Source: Lachnospiraceae bacterium
GTDB lineage: Bacteria > Bacillota_A > Clostridia > Lachnospirales > Lachnospiraceae
Direction of reading: 5' to 3'
DNA: 34,771 bases
Assembly: GCA_017522685.1 (NCBI GenBank)
Contig: JAFWYN010000006.1
Location: 1 to 34,771, forward strand
Shown here: one piece after another, positions 1-7,669 of the stretch
Layout: every line of letters starts with the position of its first letter
Position numbering within the stretch: the stretch's first letter is position 1
Translations under genes and position numbers: made by a program
Notes under the pieces: model-generated
What the model was told of the DNA's origin: nothing
The model's database searches: none
Seen by the model: the letters and a program-made list of their open reading frames with translations, nothing else

Positions 1-24
1 ACAATGATTATGCATTTATTGCAT

Positions 25-74
25 ACCTCCGAGTGATGAGTTTTGGTCGACTGGCACTTGGAGGTTTTTTATTA
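25..74 (+). terminator. Rho-independent terminator of a gene left of the window
   Basis: An 11-bp stem (ACCTCCGAGTG at 25-35 pairing with CACTTGGAGGT at 55-65, one G-U pair) is followed by a run of T. No gene in the window reads into it from the left, so it should end a plus-strand transcription unit outside the window. Confidence 0.75.
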
Positions 75-83
75 TTATAAAAC

Positions 84-127
84 AAAAAAATGCTGAGGTG
101 ACGATTTTTCAATCATACACCCCAACA
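84..127 (-). terminator. Terminator of the minus-strand gene at 200-1945
   Basis: Read on the minus strand, TGTTGGGGTG (118-127) pairs over 10 bp with CACCTCAGCA (91-100), including two G-U pairs, and is followed by seven T (84-90). It lies 73 bases past the stop codon of the glycosidase-like gene and has the right direction for it. Confidence 0.7.
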
Positions 128-146
128 TTTATTTTAGAACCCTAAC

Positions 147-186
147 AAAGGAGGAAGTACGTTGATGCGTACCGCCTCCTTTTTGA
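147..186. terminator. GC-rich hairpin, likely bidirectional terminator
   Basis: AAAGGAGG (147-154) pairs with CCTCCTTT (175-182), with an inner GTACG/CGTAC helix. The T run is better on the plus strand (180-185). It lies between the end of the 200-1945 gene and the minus-strand terminator at 84-127, so this short gap holds three terminator-like hairpins. Confidence 0.5.
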
Positions 187-199
187 ATGTATAAGTTTA

Positions 200-1945
200 T
201 TAGCGATTGATTCGATATCCGCTGAATTTGCCTACGGTAGCACGCAGTGCAAAAACGGCGTAGTCCTTTTCCATGTATAGAGGCGGAATGGCATGAGGAT
301 AATCCAGACTCTCAATATTCTTGGCATCCTTGATATGTACCAGTATATCACTGTCCTTGGTATCCCTGTCCACATAGGGGTAGATGACAAAGGTATCATT
401 ATCATAAGCAAAGAGACTAATAAAGGGATTGCCGCTTAAGTAGATACCATTCGCCTGGAATTCCTCACGCATGCGGTTCAACACTACCTCGGGGTAGTAT
501 TTGATATCGGAGAAGGATTCCGGAATGGTCAGTGTGTACATCTGACCATCCCCATAGAAATCCCTGGCAAGCAGAGTATAGGCTTCTTCCTCGTTTATGC
601 CCTTGCAGATGGCACCCCAGGTGGCATTGTTGCGGAATTCCATCACGGGGATATTAACCGGCTTTTCGCTAAAGCTTCTTTCCCAGCGGTTCCAGAAACG
701 GGAGGCTTCTGCCGTGAATTGCTGTACGGATACCTTGCGGTCGCGGTTACGGATGGAGGTAATTCTTTCGATTCCTTTTCCTAAAGTGGCTTTTACAAAA
801 CCGCTGGTTACGATGACCTTGTGGCCGGAAGCAATGTATTTTTCCAGTTTGTTTACGATATCTCCATCGTAAGCGGAGCTTTCTGTCAGAAGCATCACCG
901 GTGCGTCCTCTTTAAACCAGGGAGTGGTTACGATAGGGAAGCCATGCATGCCCAGGTAATCCGGTACATTGTCTTCGCCTTGGGAAGCGTTGGGGATGTA
1001 ACAAGGGATACCAATGGGGGTGCCCAGCTTATCCATGAGGGCATCCAGCTTGTCCAGCATAAAGCCAAGTGCCGGTACATTTACGGAATTTACCAAGGCC
1101 TGGAAGCAGAACATCATCATTTCCCGAGGCTTGGAAAAAGCGGTGAGATACGCCTGTTCCAGATAATAATCCAGGATGCGGCAATCAAAGGGGTCAAACC
1201 ATCCGCCACCATTGCGTCCCGGAGCCATATCCTCCATATAGCGCATGAGGGAGAAGGAAAGGTAACGGGGCAGGTGTTGGTCTGTATTGACCGGGTCACG
1301 GGTCTCTGTACCGGTATAGATTTCATCAAAAATCTCCTTTTGAAGGATGGGGTCATAGCCGGTTTCTTGGTAGGCTTCCATCCAGTTAGGATATTTGATG
1401 GTGATTTTGCAATTCGGATTAATCGCCTTGGCAGGCACGATGACATATTTTTTGGAAGCTTCATACATCAGATGAGTACGATATTCCTGCCAGCTGCCAT
1501 CGGTGATACCATGCTCTGCATTGTATGCATCACGTCCGGCTCTACATTTCTCACAGGTACAATTGGTAAAATAGAAGTCATCCAGAATGAAGGCATCAAA
1601 AACCTTAGCATTCAATTCGCTGACCTGCTGAAGAAGATTCATCATGTCTTCGTCGTTATAGCAAAGTACGTTGAAAAGGCGCTGTTTGGGACTTCTGTTT
1701 TGAGGATAAGTGGTGGTGATACCGCCTTCCGTACGGATTCCATTGCTCTCAAATACTTCTTTACATAAGCGTAATTGCTCCTCGGATGCAAAGACGCCAT
1801 CCCGGTAAGGCTCCAGATACACCTTGTCCAGGCGCATATATTTGTTGAAGAAATCAATATTCTGTTGCAGTTTCTCACGGGTAGCCTTTACCACGCCATC
1901 AGAAATAAAGTATACAACCAAATCAAAATTTCGATAATTGCCCAT
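200..1945 (-). CDS. Putative TIM-barrel glycoside hydrolase-like protein
   Basis: This 581-residue protein has no signal peptide or membrane segment and is probably cytoplasmic. The N-terminal third reads like a (beta/alpha)8 barrel of the glycosyl-hydrolase-like kind: strands such as KVYLEPYRDGV (41-51) and an acidic strand end FILDDFYF (119-126). A C-x-C-x-x-C cluster follows directly (C129, C131, C134). The middle (about 330-390) resembles a Rossmann-like or trimerisation-type domain as seen in GH42-like enzymes, and the rest looks beta-rich. The start is fixed by AGGAGGG five bases upstream of the ATG and by a promoter at 1977-2006. A glycosidase role is inference from fold-like patterns; no catalytic pair can be assigned and the substrate is unknown. 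A non-enzymatic sugar-binding role is possible. Confidence 0.5.
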   Translation of the reverse strand: MGNYRNFDLVVYFISDGVVKATREKLQQNIDFFNKYMRLDKVYLEPYRDGVFASEEQLRLCKEVFESNGIRTEGGITTTYPQNRSPKQRLFNVLCYNDEDMMNLLQQVSELNAKVFDAFILDDFYFTNCTCEKCRAGRDAYNAEHGITDGSWQEYRTHLMYEASKKYVIVPAKAINPNCKITIKYPNWMEAYQETGYDPILQKEIFDEIYTGTETRDPVNTDQHLPRYLSFSLMRYMEDMAPGRNGGGWFDPFDCRILDYYLEQAYLTAFSKPREMMMFCFQALVNSVNVPALGFMLDKLDALMDKLGTPIGIPCYIPNASQGEDNVPDYLGMHGFPIVTTPWFKEDAPVMLLTESSAYDGDIVNKLEKYIASGHKVIVTSGFVKATLGKGIERITSIRNRDRKVSVQQFTAEASRFWNRWERSFSEKPVNIPVMEFRNNATWGAICKGINEEEAYTLLARDFYGDGQMYTLTIPESFSDIKYYPEVVLNRMREEFQANGIYLSGNPFISLFAYDNDTFVIYPYVDRDTKDSDILVHIKDAKNIESLDYPHAIPPLYMEKDYAVFALRATVGKFSGYRINR

Positions 1946-1976
1946 GGGTTCCCTCCTGATACATTTCTTTTTCTTA

Positions 1977-2006
1977 AGTATAGTGTGTGAAGGCTATTTC
2001 TTACAA
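1977..2006 (-). promoter_or_regulatory. Promoter of the 200-1945 gene
   Basis: On the minus strand TTGTAA (2001-2006), an 18-base spacer and TATACT (1977-1982) form a sigma-A type promoter about 32 bases upstream of the start codon. Confidence 0.55.
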
Positions 2007-2069
2007 TGTATTATCTTGTACGCATGAGGGAAAAAACAGGAAAGATTAGAAGTTTATGGAGAGCATGGC

Positions 2070-2552
2070 TTACCATGCCCGAACCCCTTCGATATGCAGG
2101 AAGCGTGCTTGGGCGTAGACGTAGGAAGAGAGTGGTCGGTCTAAAGCATCATAGGTATGTGCACATACCAGAAGCACGGGAGCGACGGCAGTAATCACCG
2201 GGGAATGATAGAAGTCTCCTGAAGCAGTGCCTAATTGTACAATGTCTCCGGGACGAGCTTCTGCGGCAGAAACTTCCCGTGCATAGGGGCCTACACCTTG
2301 GTTGGCGGTTAGGAAGTTATAAAGATATTCCACACCACTCCAGGAGGGAGTTCTGTCATAAGCGGAATTGTAATACCAGCCCATCACCGGAGTGTAATTC
2401 ATCATACCTGCTCCGGCGTAGATACACTGGGAGGCAAAGTTGGTGCAGTCACCTCCGATTTCTTCAAAATCATAATAGGCCGGGTTGCGACCAAGTGCCC
2501 ATTGGCGTGCATAGTGCACTGCAGCAGTACGATTGTAGGTGATTTCGCGCAT
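2070..2552 (-). CDS. Amidase_6-type (NlpC/P60-like) cysteine hydrolase
   Basis: This 160-residue protein matches the putative amidase domain family Amidase_6. It begins with the family motif YNRTAAVHYA (6-15), continues with a W-A-x-x-R-N-P-x-Y segment (18-26), and has the GGDCTNFASQC block (33-43) with the likely nucleophile C36. H116 in DFYHSPV is the probable catalytic histidine. Relatives are papain-fold hydrolases thought to act on peptidoglycan or other amides. The domain fills the whole protein and no export signal is visible, which is odd for a wall enzyme. The stop codon lies in the loop of a small hairpin (2061-2080). The gene sits 57 bases downstream of the PepSY lipoprotein on the same strand, so the two may be cotranscribed. 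The family call is firm; the substrate is unknown. Confidence 0.8.
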   Translation of the reverse strand: MREITYNRTAAVHYARQWALGRNPAYYDFEEIGGDCTNFASQCIYAGAGMMNYTPVMGWYYNSAYDRTPSWSGVEYLYNFLTANQGVGPYAREVSAAEARPGDIVQLGTASGDFYHSPVITAVAPVLLVCAHTYDALDRPLSSYVYAQARFLHIEGVRAW

Positions 2553-2609
2553 AATACGCCTCGCGGGAAATGTTTTCCCTTTATCATATGCAAGGAATTG
2601 CCGTAGGTG

Positions 2610-2915
2610 TTATCTTTTGATTGGTTCCTCGTTCCATTCTAAGATAGTTCCGTCATAGGCATTCATTTCAAATTCATATTCCATGCCGTTATAGTGGATT
2701 TCCCCTTCGTATTCTGCTCTGGAGTTATCAGGATCCTTACGGAATTCCACAATATTATCCTCAGTAGCTCCCGGGACCTTTTCCAGGACGACTTTCTGAG
2801 CTTCCTTTTCAGGAAGCAGGGAGGTGTCCTTGCCCTCGGATGTGTTTGGGGAACTGCAGCCTGTAAACAGTAGAGTGGTCAATAAAATACTAAAAATGAT
2901 TGCTTTTTTATTCAT
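2610..2915 (-). CDS. PepSY-domain lipoprotein
   Basis: This is a small (101 aa) predicted lipoprotein. Residues 1-19 form a signal peptide with the lipobox LFTGC, lipidated at C20. After a short polar linker, residues about 38-98 form one PepSY domain: AQKVVLEKVPGA, a charged acidic stretch, then YEFEMNAYDGTILEWNEE, whose D-G-T-I ending is the typical PepSY hairpin. PepSY domains occur in inhibitors of secreted peptidases and in sensor-associated proteins, so a regulatory or inhibitory role outside the membrane is likely but unproven. The start is supported by AAGGAG nine bases upstream. A larger membrane protein with three PepSY-like segments is encoded at 10316-11575. Confidence 0.8.
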   Translation of the reverse strand: MNKKAIIFSILLTTLLFTGCSSPNTSEGKDTSLLPEKEAQKVVLEKVPGATEDNIVEFRKDPDNSRAEYEGEIHYNGMEYEFEMNAYDGTILEWNEEPIKR

Positions 2916-3003
2916 GTGAGTATTCTCCTTTTTTATATTAGTATTTTGTGTCTTAATGAAAATATGAATTGAAATAATTGGGAGAGTTTAGAAACAGTTA
3001 GAT

Positions 3004-3032
3004 TTGAAATTTTAAAAAGAGTGTCGTATAAT
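3004..3032 (+). promoter_or_regulatory. Promoter of the PNPOx-family gene
   Basis: TTGAAA (3004-3009), a 17-base spacer and a perfect TATAAT (3027-3032) lie about 47 bases upstream of the ATG at 3080. Confidence 0.75.
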
Positions 3033-3079
3033 GATAAAAGAATTGGAAAGAGTTCAATAAAACTTATGGAGGAAGCGCA

Positions 3080-3481
3080 ATGAACGGAATGCAGGAGGTT
3101 TACGAATTTTTAAAGAAGACAGGTACATATTATCTGGCAACAGTAGAGGAGGACCAACCCAGAGTAAGACCCTTTGGAACCATTGATTTGTTTGAGGATA
3201 GACTATATATCCAGACCGGTAAGGTGAAGGAAGTATCCAAGCAGATTCAGAAGAATGGAAAGGTGGAGATTTGTGCCTTTGATGGCGGTAAGTGGCTTCG
3301 CGTGGCGGCTACCTTAGTTCGGGATGACAGATTGGAAGCAAAGGAGCATATGCTGGAATCCTACCCTCATTTACGCGCAATGTATAATCCGGCGGACGAG
3401 AATACGGAAGTATTGTATTTGAAGGATGCTACTGCTACCTTTTCTTCTTTTACAGAAGCACCGAAGGTGGTTACCTTTTAA
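3080..3481 (+). CDS. Pyridoxamine 5'-phosphate oxidase-family flavoprotein
   Basis: This 133-residue protein has the compact split-barrel layout of small PNPOx-like proteins that bind FMN or F420. The N-terminal helix EVYEFLKKTGTYYLATVEE (6-24) leads into the QPRVRPFGTIDLFEDRLYI strand pair (26-44), then TGKVKEVSKQIQKNGKVEIC and a GGKWLRVAA strand. These match the family's usual order: start helix, V-R-P-F cofactor-side strand, and T-x-K-x-K-E-V phosphate-side loop. Members reduce or bind flavin-type cofactors; the true substrate is usually unknown, and vitamin B6 synthesis should not be assumed. The start has GGAGG seven bases upstream and its own promoter. It is monocistronic, closed by a hairpin shared with the convergent aldo/keto reductase gene. 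Confidence 0.8.
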   Translation: MNGMQEVYEFLKKTGTYYLATVEEDQPRVRPFGTIDLFEDRLYIQTGKVKEVSKQIQKNGKVEICAFDGGKWLRVAATLVRDDRLEAKEHMLESYPHLRAMYNPADENTEVLYLKDATATFSSFTEAPKVVTF

Positions 3482-3500
3482 TGAATGACGAATAAAGAAG

Positions 3501-3529
3501 CGGCACACCTATATTTTGTAGGTGTGCCG
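3501..3529. terminator. Bidirectional terminator between convergent genes
   Basis: CGGCACACCTA (3501-3511) pairs perfectly over 11 bp with TAGGTGTGCCG (3519-3529), loop of 7. It lies between the ends of the PNPOx gene and the aldo/keto reductase gene. The T-rich tails are weak on both strands. Confidence 0.65.
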
Positions 3530-3539
3530 TATTGTATTG

Positions 3540-4718
3540 CTAGAAAATTTTGAATAGTTTCACAATCCTACGGACCATACGATAGATAGGTCCTTCCAGT
3601 TCTTTTGAGGCATTTTTCAGTTCCTTACGAATTTCGATATGCTGTGGGCAGTGCTGTTCGCATTTGCCGCAACCGATGCAATTGGAAGCAGCGGTAGAGT
3701 TCTTTCGCAAGGCAGTACACATCATATAGTCAAAGAAGCCGGAGGATTTGCCTTCGCTGTATCGGCGATTATAAGCAGAGAAGGTGCCGGGGATGTCCAC
3801 ATTTTTAGGACAGGGCATACAATAGCCGCAACCGGTACAGCCCACCTTCATCTTTGCGTTAATGGCTTTTACAACATTCTTCAACATTTCTTCTTCGTCA
3901 GGCCCCAATTCCCCTACTGTTACGGTAGAAGCCGTTTGAATATTATCCTGCACCATTTCATCAGAATTCATACCGGATAAAACACAGGTAACCTCCGGCT
4001 GATTCCAAAGCCAGCGGAAAGCCCATTGGGCAGGAGTATGTTGGGTTTTGTAATCGGCAAAGATATTGAGTGCTTCCTGCGGAAGACGATTGACCAGTTT
4101 ACCGCCACGCAGAGGCTCCATGATAATCACAGGGATGCCTTTTTGATTGGCGTATTGTAAGCCTTTGCGGCCAGCCTGGGAGTTTTCGTCCAAGTAATTG
4201 TATTGAATCTGGCAGAAGTCCCAATCATAAGCATCTATTAATTGACAGAACATGTCCGAGTTGCCATGATAAGAGAAACCAATCTGGCGAATGGCGCCGC
4301 TTTCTTTCTTACGGGCAATCCACTCTTCGATACCCAGTGTTTTTAAACGATTCCAGGTCTCTACATCATTCAGCATATGCATCAAGTAATAATCAACATA
4401 GTCCGTTTGAAGCCGTTTTAATTGTTCCCGAAAAAGGTCTTCCAGTTTGTTTTCGTTCTTAATCAGATAGTGGGGAAGCTTAGTAGCAATATAAACTTTC
4501 TCGCGAATGCCATGTTTGGCAAAAATTTCGCCGATGGCGGCTTCACTGCCAGAGTATATGTAGGCAGTATCATAGTAGTTTACACCGGCCTGAAAGGCGG
4601 ACATGATTTGACGTTCGGTCTGCTCCATATCGATTTTGCCTTTTTTCTGGGCAAAGCGCATACAGCCAAAGCCTAAGATGGATATTTGATTTCCGTATTT
4701 ATCAGAACGATAATTCAT
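3540..4718 (-). CDS. Aldo/keto reductase with C-terminal 4Fe-4S dicluster domain
   Basis: Residues 1-275 form an aldo/keto reductase barrel with the classic tetrad D50, Y55, K80 and H114. Residues about 290-375 carry two cysteine motifs, CTGCGYCMPCP and CIGCGKCEQHCP, typical of two [4Fe-4S] clusters in a ferredoxin-like tail. This two-part layout is common in anaerobic Firmicutes and is usually annotated as an iron-sulfur oxidoreductase. The tail probably passes electrons to or from the nucleotide-dependent barrel; the natural substrate is unknown. The length (392 aa) is normal for the family. The start has GGAGG six bases upstream. The gene is divergent from the HD-domain gene, with back-to-back promoters at 4757-4823, and ends at a hairpin shared with the convergent PNPOx gene. 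Confidence 0.88.
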   Translation of the reverse strand: MNYRSDKYGNQISILGFGCMRFAQKKGKIDMEQTERQIMSAFQAGVNYYDTAYIYSGSEAAIGEIFAKHGIREKVYIATKLPHYLIKNENKLEDLFREQLKRLQTDYVDYYLMHMLNDVETWNRLKTLGIEEWIARKKESGAIRQIGFSYHGNSDMFCQLIDAYDWDFCQIQYNYLDENSQAGRKGLQYANQKGIPVIIMEPLRGGKLVNRLPQEALNIFADYKTQHTPAQWAFRWLWNQPEVTCVLSGMNSDEMVQDNIQTASTVTVGELGPDEEEMLKNVVKAINAKMKVGCTGCGYCMPCPKNVDIPGTFSAYNRRYSEGKSSGFFDYMMCTALRKNSTAASNCIGCGKCEQHCPQHIEIRKELKNASKELEGPIYRMVRRIVKLFKIF

Positions 4719-4756
4719 ACAAATCCTCCGGTAAGAAGTTTTATCACGTTTTTATT

Positions 4757-4785
4757 ATGATATCATATTGATTTTGGTGGTGCAA
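4757..4785 (-). promoter_or_regulatory. Promoter of the aldo/keto reductase gene
   Basis: On the minus strand TTGCAC (4780-4785), a 17-base spacer and TATCAT (4757-4762). The -35 box is a weak match. Its -35 lies about 10 bases from that of the divergent promoter at 4795. Confidence 0.4.
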
Positions 4786-4794
4786 GTCCGGTGC

Positions 4795-4823
4795 TTGCCG
4801 ATTTGATTTTGCTTTGGTATAAT
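4795..4823 (+). promoter_or_regulatory. Promoter of the HD-domain gene
   Basis: TTGCCG (4795-4800), a 17-base spacer and a perfect TATAAT (4818-4823), 33 bases upstream of the start codon. Confidence 0.7.
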
Positions 4824-4856
4824 AATTAAAAGTTTACAGATGAGTGAGGGAAACAG

Positions 4857-5426
4857 ATGTTACCAACAAGAGAAGAAGCGGAAAAACTGGTAATCGATGC
4901 AGAACAGTGTAATCCGGGACCATGGGGAGACCACAGCAGGGTGGCCGCTCTTTGTGCAGAGAAAATTGCCGCGCTTTGCGAGGATATGGATGCAGAAAAG
5001 GCTTATATACTGGGACTGTTGCATGATATTGGCAGGAAGTTTGGTGTAAAACACCTGGGACATGTATACGATGGCTACAAGTATATGACGGATTTAGGAT
5101 ATGATGAGGTGGCAAGGATTTGTTTGTCCCATTCCTTCAGCATACCGGATATCTGTGTGTATATTGGCAATTTTGATGTGACTGAGGAAGAGCAGGCTGT
5201 TATTGAAAAGGAATTGACCGGTATGGTTTATGATGAGTATGATAAGCTGATACAGCTTTGTGATTGTCTGGCAAGTGCTCAGGGAGTGGTGGATATGGCA
5301 GAACGCATGGAGGATGTACGCCGGCGTTACGGAAGCTATCCACAGGAGAAGTGGGATGCCAATATGGCTTTGCTTAAATACTTTGGCGACAAGGTAGGAA
5401 GGGATATTTATCAGGTAGTTGAGTGA
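4857..5426 (+). CDS. HD-domain metal-dependent phosphohydrolase
   Basis: This 189-residue protein carries the HD metal-binding set in order: H26 (GPWGDHS), H56-D57 (ILGLLHDIGRK), H92 (LSHSF) and D136 (LCDCLA). HD proteins use one or two metal ions to cleave phosphate esters of nucleotides or signalling nucleotides. This protein is close to the small stand-alone clostridial HD proteins, whose substrates are mostly unknown. No other domain is present. The start has GAGGG six bases upstream. It has its own promoter and is followed 17 bases later by a strong terminator, so it is monocistronic. A perfect 12-bp palindrome (5424-5435) covers its stop codon. Confidence 0.85.
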   Translation: MLPTREEAEKLVIDAEQCNPGPWGDHSRVAALCAEKIAALCEDMDAEKAYILGLLHDIGRKFGVKHLGHVYDGYKYMTDLGYDEVARICLSHSFSIPDICVYIGNFDVTEEEQAVIEKELTGMVYDEYDKLIQLCDCLASAQGVVDMAERMEDVRRRYGSYPQEKWDANMALLKYFGDKVGRDIYQVVE

Positions 5427-5442
5427 TTCGAATCATGTAAAG

Positions 5443-5476
5443 AAAGGTCCTTCGGTTGAGAAACCGAGGGACTTTT
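5443..5476 (+). terminator. Terminator of the HD-domain gene
   Basis: AAAGGTCC plus TCGGTT pair with AACCGA plus GGACTTTT, giving a stem of about 14 bp with two small bulges and a T run that is part of the stem end. Confidence 0.85.
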
Positions 5477-5565
5477 AAATAATAGCAAAACAGGAAAGGT
5501 TTTTCATAAAAGAATTGTTATCATAAGCATGTAGCTACAAGAAAACATGGAAAGGTGGTGTGAGT

Positions 5566-6861
5566 GTGTACGTTAAAATTATGCAAGAGAGTCTGGATTA
5601 TATTGAGGACAATATCAAATGCGAAATTACGGCAGAAGAGTTAAGTGTGCTGGCGGGATTTTCCCTGTTTCATTATTATCGTCTGTTCCATACGGCAGTA
5701 GGAATGCCGGTAATGCAGTATATTTTAAGACGCAGACTCTTGAATGCCATATATGAAATCAGTCAGGGAGAAAAGATGATTGATGTGGCGCTTGCCTACG
5801 GCTTTGAAACCCACGCAGGTTTTTACAAGGCCTTTGTAAGAGAGCTGGGATGTACACCCACGCAGTATTTGAAAAGGGGTAAGGTACGAAAGCCTTATCG
5901 AATCGAACTTTTAAAGGAGGAGCATATTATGATAACGAAGAAAAGAGTAGAAAGCATGTTGGGATACTGGGGACTGGAAGGAGAGAAGGTCACTGATATC
6001 TACTATGATGGAACGGGCAACCGTAATGAATCCGCATACTATATTGGTGAGGATTATGTACTTAAGTTTACAGCCAATTTAGGAAAGTTAAAAAGCCATA
6101 TGGCCATATCCAAGGCTTTGGAGAACATAGGATTGACTGCTGCAGTACCGGTAAAAACCACAGACGGACAGGAGTATATTACAGAAGGTGATTTGTATTA
6201 TTGTCTGACGAAGCGTTTGCAGGGAACCCAGTTAAAAGTATGTGATATTTATGAAGAGGATTATGCGGATAAGGCACGTTTGGTAGGAGAGTTGTTAGGA
6301 CAGTTAAGTCTGGCCCTTTCCAAGGTAGATGCAGTGCTGGAAGAGCCGAATCTGTATGAAAGTGTGGTGAATTATGCCATCCCTAAGGTGAAAGGGAAGG
6401 TGAATATACCGGAAGGAATCCTTGCGGGCTATGTGGAAGAGTTTGCTACCCTTTACTCTGCGTTGACCAAGCAGGTCATTCATAGAGACCCGAATCCGGG
6501 AAATCTGATTTTGGCAGAAGATGGCTGGGGAGTCATTGATTTTGAACTGAGCGAGAAGAATATAAGAATCTTTGACCCCTGCTATGCGGCAACAGCCATC
6601 CTTTCGGAAACCTTTGAAGCCGGTAAGGAAGAAAAGCTTCAGAAGTGGCTTGCCATTTTCCGAAATATCCTTTGCGGATATGATGAAGTGGTAAAGCTGT
6701 CAGAGGAGGAAAAGAAGGCAATTCCCTATGTGGTGCTTTCCAATCAGTTGCTGGCACTTGCATGGTTTGAAGGACAGGAGAAGTTTAAGGAATTGTACGA
6801 AACCAATAAGCAGATGACAGAGTGGCTGGTAAGTGTATGGGATGAGTTGCGCTTGCAATAA
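5566..6861 (+). CDS. AraC-type DNA-binding domain fused to APH-family kinase
   Basis: Residues about 5-105 form a complete AraC/XylS DNA-binding domain with two helix-turn-helix units (ITAEELSVLAGFSLFHYYRLF and MIDVALAYGFETHAGFYKAFVRELGCTP parts). Residues about 125-431 form an aminoglycoside/choline kinase-like domain: the Brenner motif HRDPNPGN with H306, D308 and N313, then the metal-binding VIDFE with D325. The kinase half may phosphorylate a small molecule or use it as an inducer; the true substrate is unknown and drug resistance should not be assumed. The start is GTG 5566, seven bases after AGGTGG; GTG 5560 is one base from it and too close. A perfect ribosome binding site precedes an in-frame ATG at 5929, at the junction of the two domains, so a separate 310-residue kinase may also be made. 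Confidence 0.8.
   Translation: MYVKIMQESLDYIEDNIKCEITAEELSVLAGFSLFHYYRLFHTAVGMPVMQYILRRRLLNAIYEISQGEKMIDVALAYGFETHAGFYKAFVRELGCTPTQYLKRGKVRKPYRIELLKEEHIMITKKRVESMLGYWGLEGEKVTDIYYDGTGNRNESAYYIGEDYVLKFTANLGKLKSHMAISKALENIGLTAAVPVKTTDGQEYITEGDLYYCLTKRLQGTQLKVCDIYEEDYADKARLVGELLGQLSLALSKVDAVLEEPNLYESVVNYAIPKVKGKVNIPEGILAGYVEEFATLYSALTKQVIHRDPNPGNLILAEDGWGVIDFELSEKNIRIFDPCYAATAILSETFEAGKEEKLQKWLAIFRNILCGYDEVVKLSEEEKKAIPYVVLSNQLLALAWFEGQEKFKELYETNKQMTEWLVSVWDELRLQ
5913..5931 (+). promoter_or_regulatory. Internal ribosome binding site and ATG at the domain junction
   Basis: AAAGGAGG (5913-5920) lies eight bases before ATG 5929-5931. The ATG is in frame with the AraC-APH gene (codon 122 from GTG 5566) and falls exactly between the DNA-binding and kinase domains. 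It is a better initiation site than the gene's own start. Confidence 0.6.
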
Positions 6862-6888
6862 AACATTAAGAGAAGTAAAGAATTATTG

Positions 6889-6920
6889 CCTCCGGGGAGC
6901 CGAAAGACACTCCGGGGGTT
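6889..6920 (+). terminator. Terminator of the AraC-APH gene
   Basis: CCTCCGG (6889-6895) pairs with CCGGGGG (6912-6918, one G-U pair) and is followed by TTAATTGT. The T tail is short, so this is a moderate terminator. Confidence 0.55.
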
Positions 6921-6969
6921 AATTGTATAAAGAGCCGGTATAAATCATGATGCAGAAATCATATTTCTG

Positions 6970-6978
6970 TGGTATAAT
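6970..6978 (+). promoter_or_regulatory. Extended -10 promoter of the DUF3267 gene
   Basis: TGG directly before a perfect TATAAT (6973-6978) forms an extended -10 element 48 bases before the start codon. No good -35 box is visible. Confidence 0.5.
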
Positions 6979-7025
6979 CTTTTGAAGACAGTATCTACAA
7001 TTATCAAAAAGAAGAGGAATCCGAC

Positions 7026-7667
7026 ATGGGAAAAGAAGATCATAAATTGAGCAAAGCAGAATTACGAAGAAAAGCTGTTTTCGAGGTGGTAAAGGCCGGG
7101 TTGGAAGAAGAAGGATATCAAACAAAAGAGCTGACCATGAGTACTTTTGCGGCCAATGTATTGGCTATCGTAGCAGCATTGCCGCCGATTATCATATTGA
7201 TAGCGGTGTTTCGTATTACAAATCCGCAAGCAGGAGGTCTTTCCGGAGAAATGCCGGACTTGCTTCTGTTTTTTGCGGCATTTATGATATTGGTGGTAGT
7301 ACACGAGCTGATACATGGTATTACCTGGGGGCTGTGTGCCAAGAGCGGCTTTAAGTCCATAGAATTTGGTGTAATCTGGGAATATATAACACCTTATTGT
7401 ACCTGTAGCGAACCTCTGAGAAAAGGACAAATGATACTGGGAGCATTGATGCCTACCATACTTTTAGGTGTTTTGCCGGGGATAGTTGCCTGTTTTGTCG
7501 GTTCTACGGATTTGGTATATATGGCCGGAGCCATGATGCTGGGCGGTGGTGCGGATATCATGATTACAGGCAAGATACTACGCCACAAGTGCTGTAAAGG
7601 GGCCCTTTACCACGACCACCCCTACAAGGTGGGCACAATAGTATTTGAGAAAAACGAGGAAGAATAA
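7026..7667 (+). CDS. DUF3267 zincin-like membrane protein
   Basis: This 213-residue protein matches the DUF3267 family of putative membrane zinc peptidases. It has about four hydrophobic segments (about 41-64, 79-95, 136-156, 160-180). The second carries the zinc motif HELIHG (97-102) in a V-V-V-H-E-L-I-H context. The C-terminal YHDHPYKVGTIVFE (194-207) is the conserved ending of the family. Such proteins are thought to be intramembrane or membrane-associated metalloproteases of unknown target. AGAGGA lies seven bases before the ATG. The next gene starts two bases after the stop, so the two are translated together. Confidence 0.75.
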   Translation: MGKEDHKLSKAELRRKAVFEVVKAGLEEEGYQTKELTMSTFAANVLAIVAALPPIIILIAVFRITNPQAGGLSGEMPDLLLFFAAFMILVVVHELIHGITWGLCAKSGFKSIEFGVIWEYITPYCTCSEPLRKGQMILGALMPTILLGVLPGIVACFVGSTDLVYMAGAMMLGGGADIMITGKILRHKCCKGALYHDHPYKVGTIVFEKNEEE

Positions 7668-7669
7668 GG

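Noticed and set aside
821..1768. 315-codon open frame on the plus strand
   Set aside because: It lies antisense within the 200-1945 gene, which has a good start, promoter and terminator; the translation resembles no protein family.
2006..2194. 62-codon plus-strand open frame
   Set aside because: It overlaps the amidase gene end antisense, is rich in Arg from GC-rich complement codons, and has no ribosome binding site.
5566..6861. Aminoglycoside-resistance gene
   Set aside because: Only the kinase fold and Brenner motif are shared; the fusion to an AraC domain and the chromosomal setting do not support a resistance call.
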